Below, piece after piece: positions 63,463 to 64,000 of a DNA stretch of 64,000 nucleotides; positions within the stretch are counted from its first letter, which is position 1; each line of letters begins with the position of its first letter. A model generated the notes under the pieces. That model had not been told where the DNA came from and made no database searches. It saw only the letters and a list, made by a program, of their open reading frames with translations. The DNA is from Acidobacteriota bacterium (lineage in GTDB: Bacteria; Acidobacteriota; Aminicenantia; Aminicenantales; Saccharicenantaceae). The stretch covers positions 186,001 to 250,000 of the forward strand of contig JAWSUF010000001.1 of NCBI GenBank assembly GCA_033549365.1, given 5' to 3'. The position numbers and the translations under genes are program-made.

Positions 63463-64000
63463 ATGAAAACAGCCATTCTGATCATCGCCGCCTTCGCGTT
63501 GCCGGCTTTTTCGGCCGCGGACGCGACGGCGGATCCGCGGGACGGAGCCGAGGTGTCACAGGAGACTTCAGAACAGGCGGCCTTGAACACTTTGGCAAGT
63601 TGGATCGCCCTCGACGCTCCCCCGGGCTGGGAAGAACTGGCCGCACCGGCGCTTGCCGCAGTCCTTCCCGAATGGGAACGCGACCCGGCGGGCAACTGGA
63701 TCTTCCGCAAGGGACAGGGGACTCCGCGCCGAGTTGTGGCCGCCAACCTCGATCTCGCCGGATACGTCGTCAGTCAGATCCGCGAGGACGGCCGGCTCCG
63801 GGTGCAGACCGCAGGATCGGGGCGCAGCCATCCTCTCCGGCATCAGCTCCACGAGGGGCAGAAGATCCGCGTCCTAACCCGTCGCGGTCCGGTCGCCGGG
63901 GTCATGACGGTCCGCAGCACGCACCTTCGCGGTCCCGCCGGACCCGATCAACCGGCCGTGATCGAGGACCTCTATCTCGACGTCGGCGCGCGCAACACAG
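63463..64000 (+). CDS. Exported M42-family metallopeptidase, N-terminal part
   Basis: Begins at an ATG with AAGGAGTG in front and stays open to the window end (179 residues visible). Signal peptide: MKTAILIIAAFALPAFSAADA. The segments LNTLASWIALDAPPGWEE, AANLDLAGYVV, HQLHEGQKIRVLTRRGPVAGVMTVRSTHL and AVIEDLYLDVGARNT follow the M42 (glutamyl/tetrahedral aminopeptidase, formerly cellulase M) N-terminal and dimerisation-domain layout, in which the metal ligands start around the first GHxD. That first His motif is not obvious here (VAANLDLAGY stands in the place), so a relative with changed metal ligands is possible. Divergent from vapBC. The rest of the gene lies outside the window. Confidence 0.7.
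   Translation, partial: MKTAILIIAAFALPAFSAADATADPRDGAEVSQETSEQAALNTLASWIALDAPPGWEELAAPALAAVLPEWERDPAGNWIFRKGQGTPRRVVAANLDLAGYVVSQIREDGRLRVQTAGSGRSHPLRHQLHEGQKIRVLTRRGPVAGVMTVRSTHLRGPAGPDQPAVIEDLYLDVGARNT

Overview
This is a 64 kb, GC-rich (roughly 60 %), gene-dense bacterial chromosomal window. Genes sit on both strands, most have clear Shine-Dalgarno sites, and ATGA stop/start overlaps are common. Many products are exported hydrolases or beta-barrel proteins, which implies a diderm (Gram-negative type) envelope. The mix of exported M14, M16, M24, S9 and M42 peptidases, giant Asp-box (sortilin-like) propellers, Ser/Thr kinases with TPR or TonB tails, a carbon-starvation (CstA) transporter and an alginate_exp porin resembles Acidobacteriota / Candidatus Aminicenantes-type genomes. 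That placement is inference from gene content; no 16S gene or phylogenetic marker comparison was possible.

0-5 kb: the end of an OST-HTH (LOTUS) protein meets serS. Then come a cobO - minimal zincin - dapA-family operon, a large-type SRP RNA with an Alu domain, and a TPR/beta-barrel protein. 5-24 kb: a proteolysis-rich stretch with a YugP-like membrane protease, an 868-aa M14 carboxypeptidase, a dienelactone hydrolase, an anaerobic sulfatase-maturase/S9 peptidase operon, a WD40 protein, a divergent class I isoprenoid-synthase-like protein, an active/inactive M16 pair, an M24 peptidase, a MATE/ANK-like transporter, a tandem-ACT protein and a GlcD-type FAD oxidase. 24-28.4 kb: transketolase with an exported thermonuclease, then an ABC-2 exporter pair.

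28.5-34.4 kb: a tightly overlapping operon of glycosyltransferase, ABC exporter, two PAPS-type sulfotransferases and a second glycosyltransferase. It looks like a locus for making and exporting a sulfated glycan or glycolipid and is the best candidate here for a little-described system. 34.5-39 kb: CstA, then a sodium/solute symporter overlapping an alginate_exp-type outer-membrane protein. 39-46 kb: a Ser/Thr kinase fused to a periplasmic TonB C-terminal domain, a membrane-anchored or exported SAM methyltransferase, dgt, a URO-D-like protein and an amino-acid permease.

46-64 kb: pirin, a Tat-exported FucI-like protein, a tandem-MerR regulator overlapping a B12-binding radical SAM enzyme, two >1,000-aa Asp-box propeller proteins flanking a beta-barrel protein, a zinc-ribbon/kinase/TPR protein and an orphan lipoprotein, then a thioesterase, a PIN/RHH toxin-antitoxin pair with a striking palindromic operator, and the start of an M42 peptidase.

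Many genes have readable TTGACA/TATAAT-type promoters. In several (serS, cobO, glcD-like, methyltransferase, probably the TonB kinase and the URO-D-like gene) the -10 box lies only 7-10 nt before the start codon, which predicts leaderless or near-leaderless mRNAs. Convergent genes usually abut or overlap without a visible intrinsic terminator. I found no tRNA, rRNA, CRISPR array, insertion sequence or prophage.
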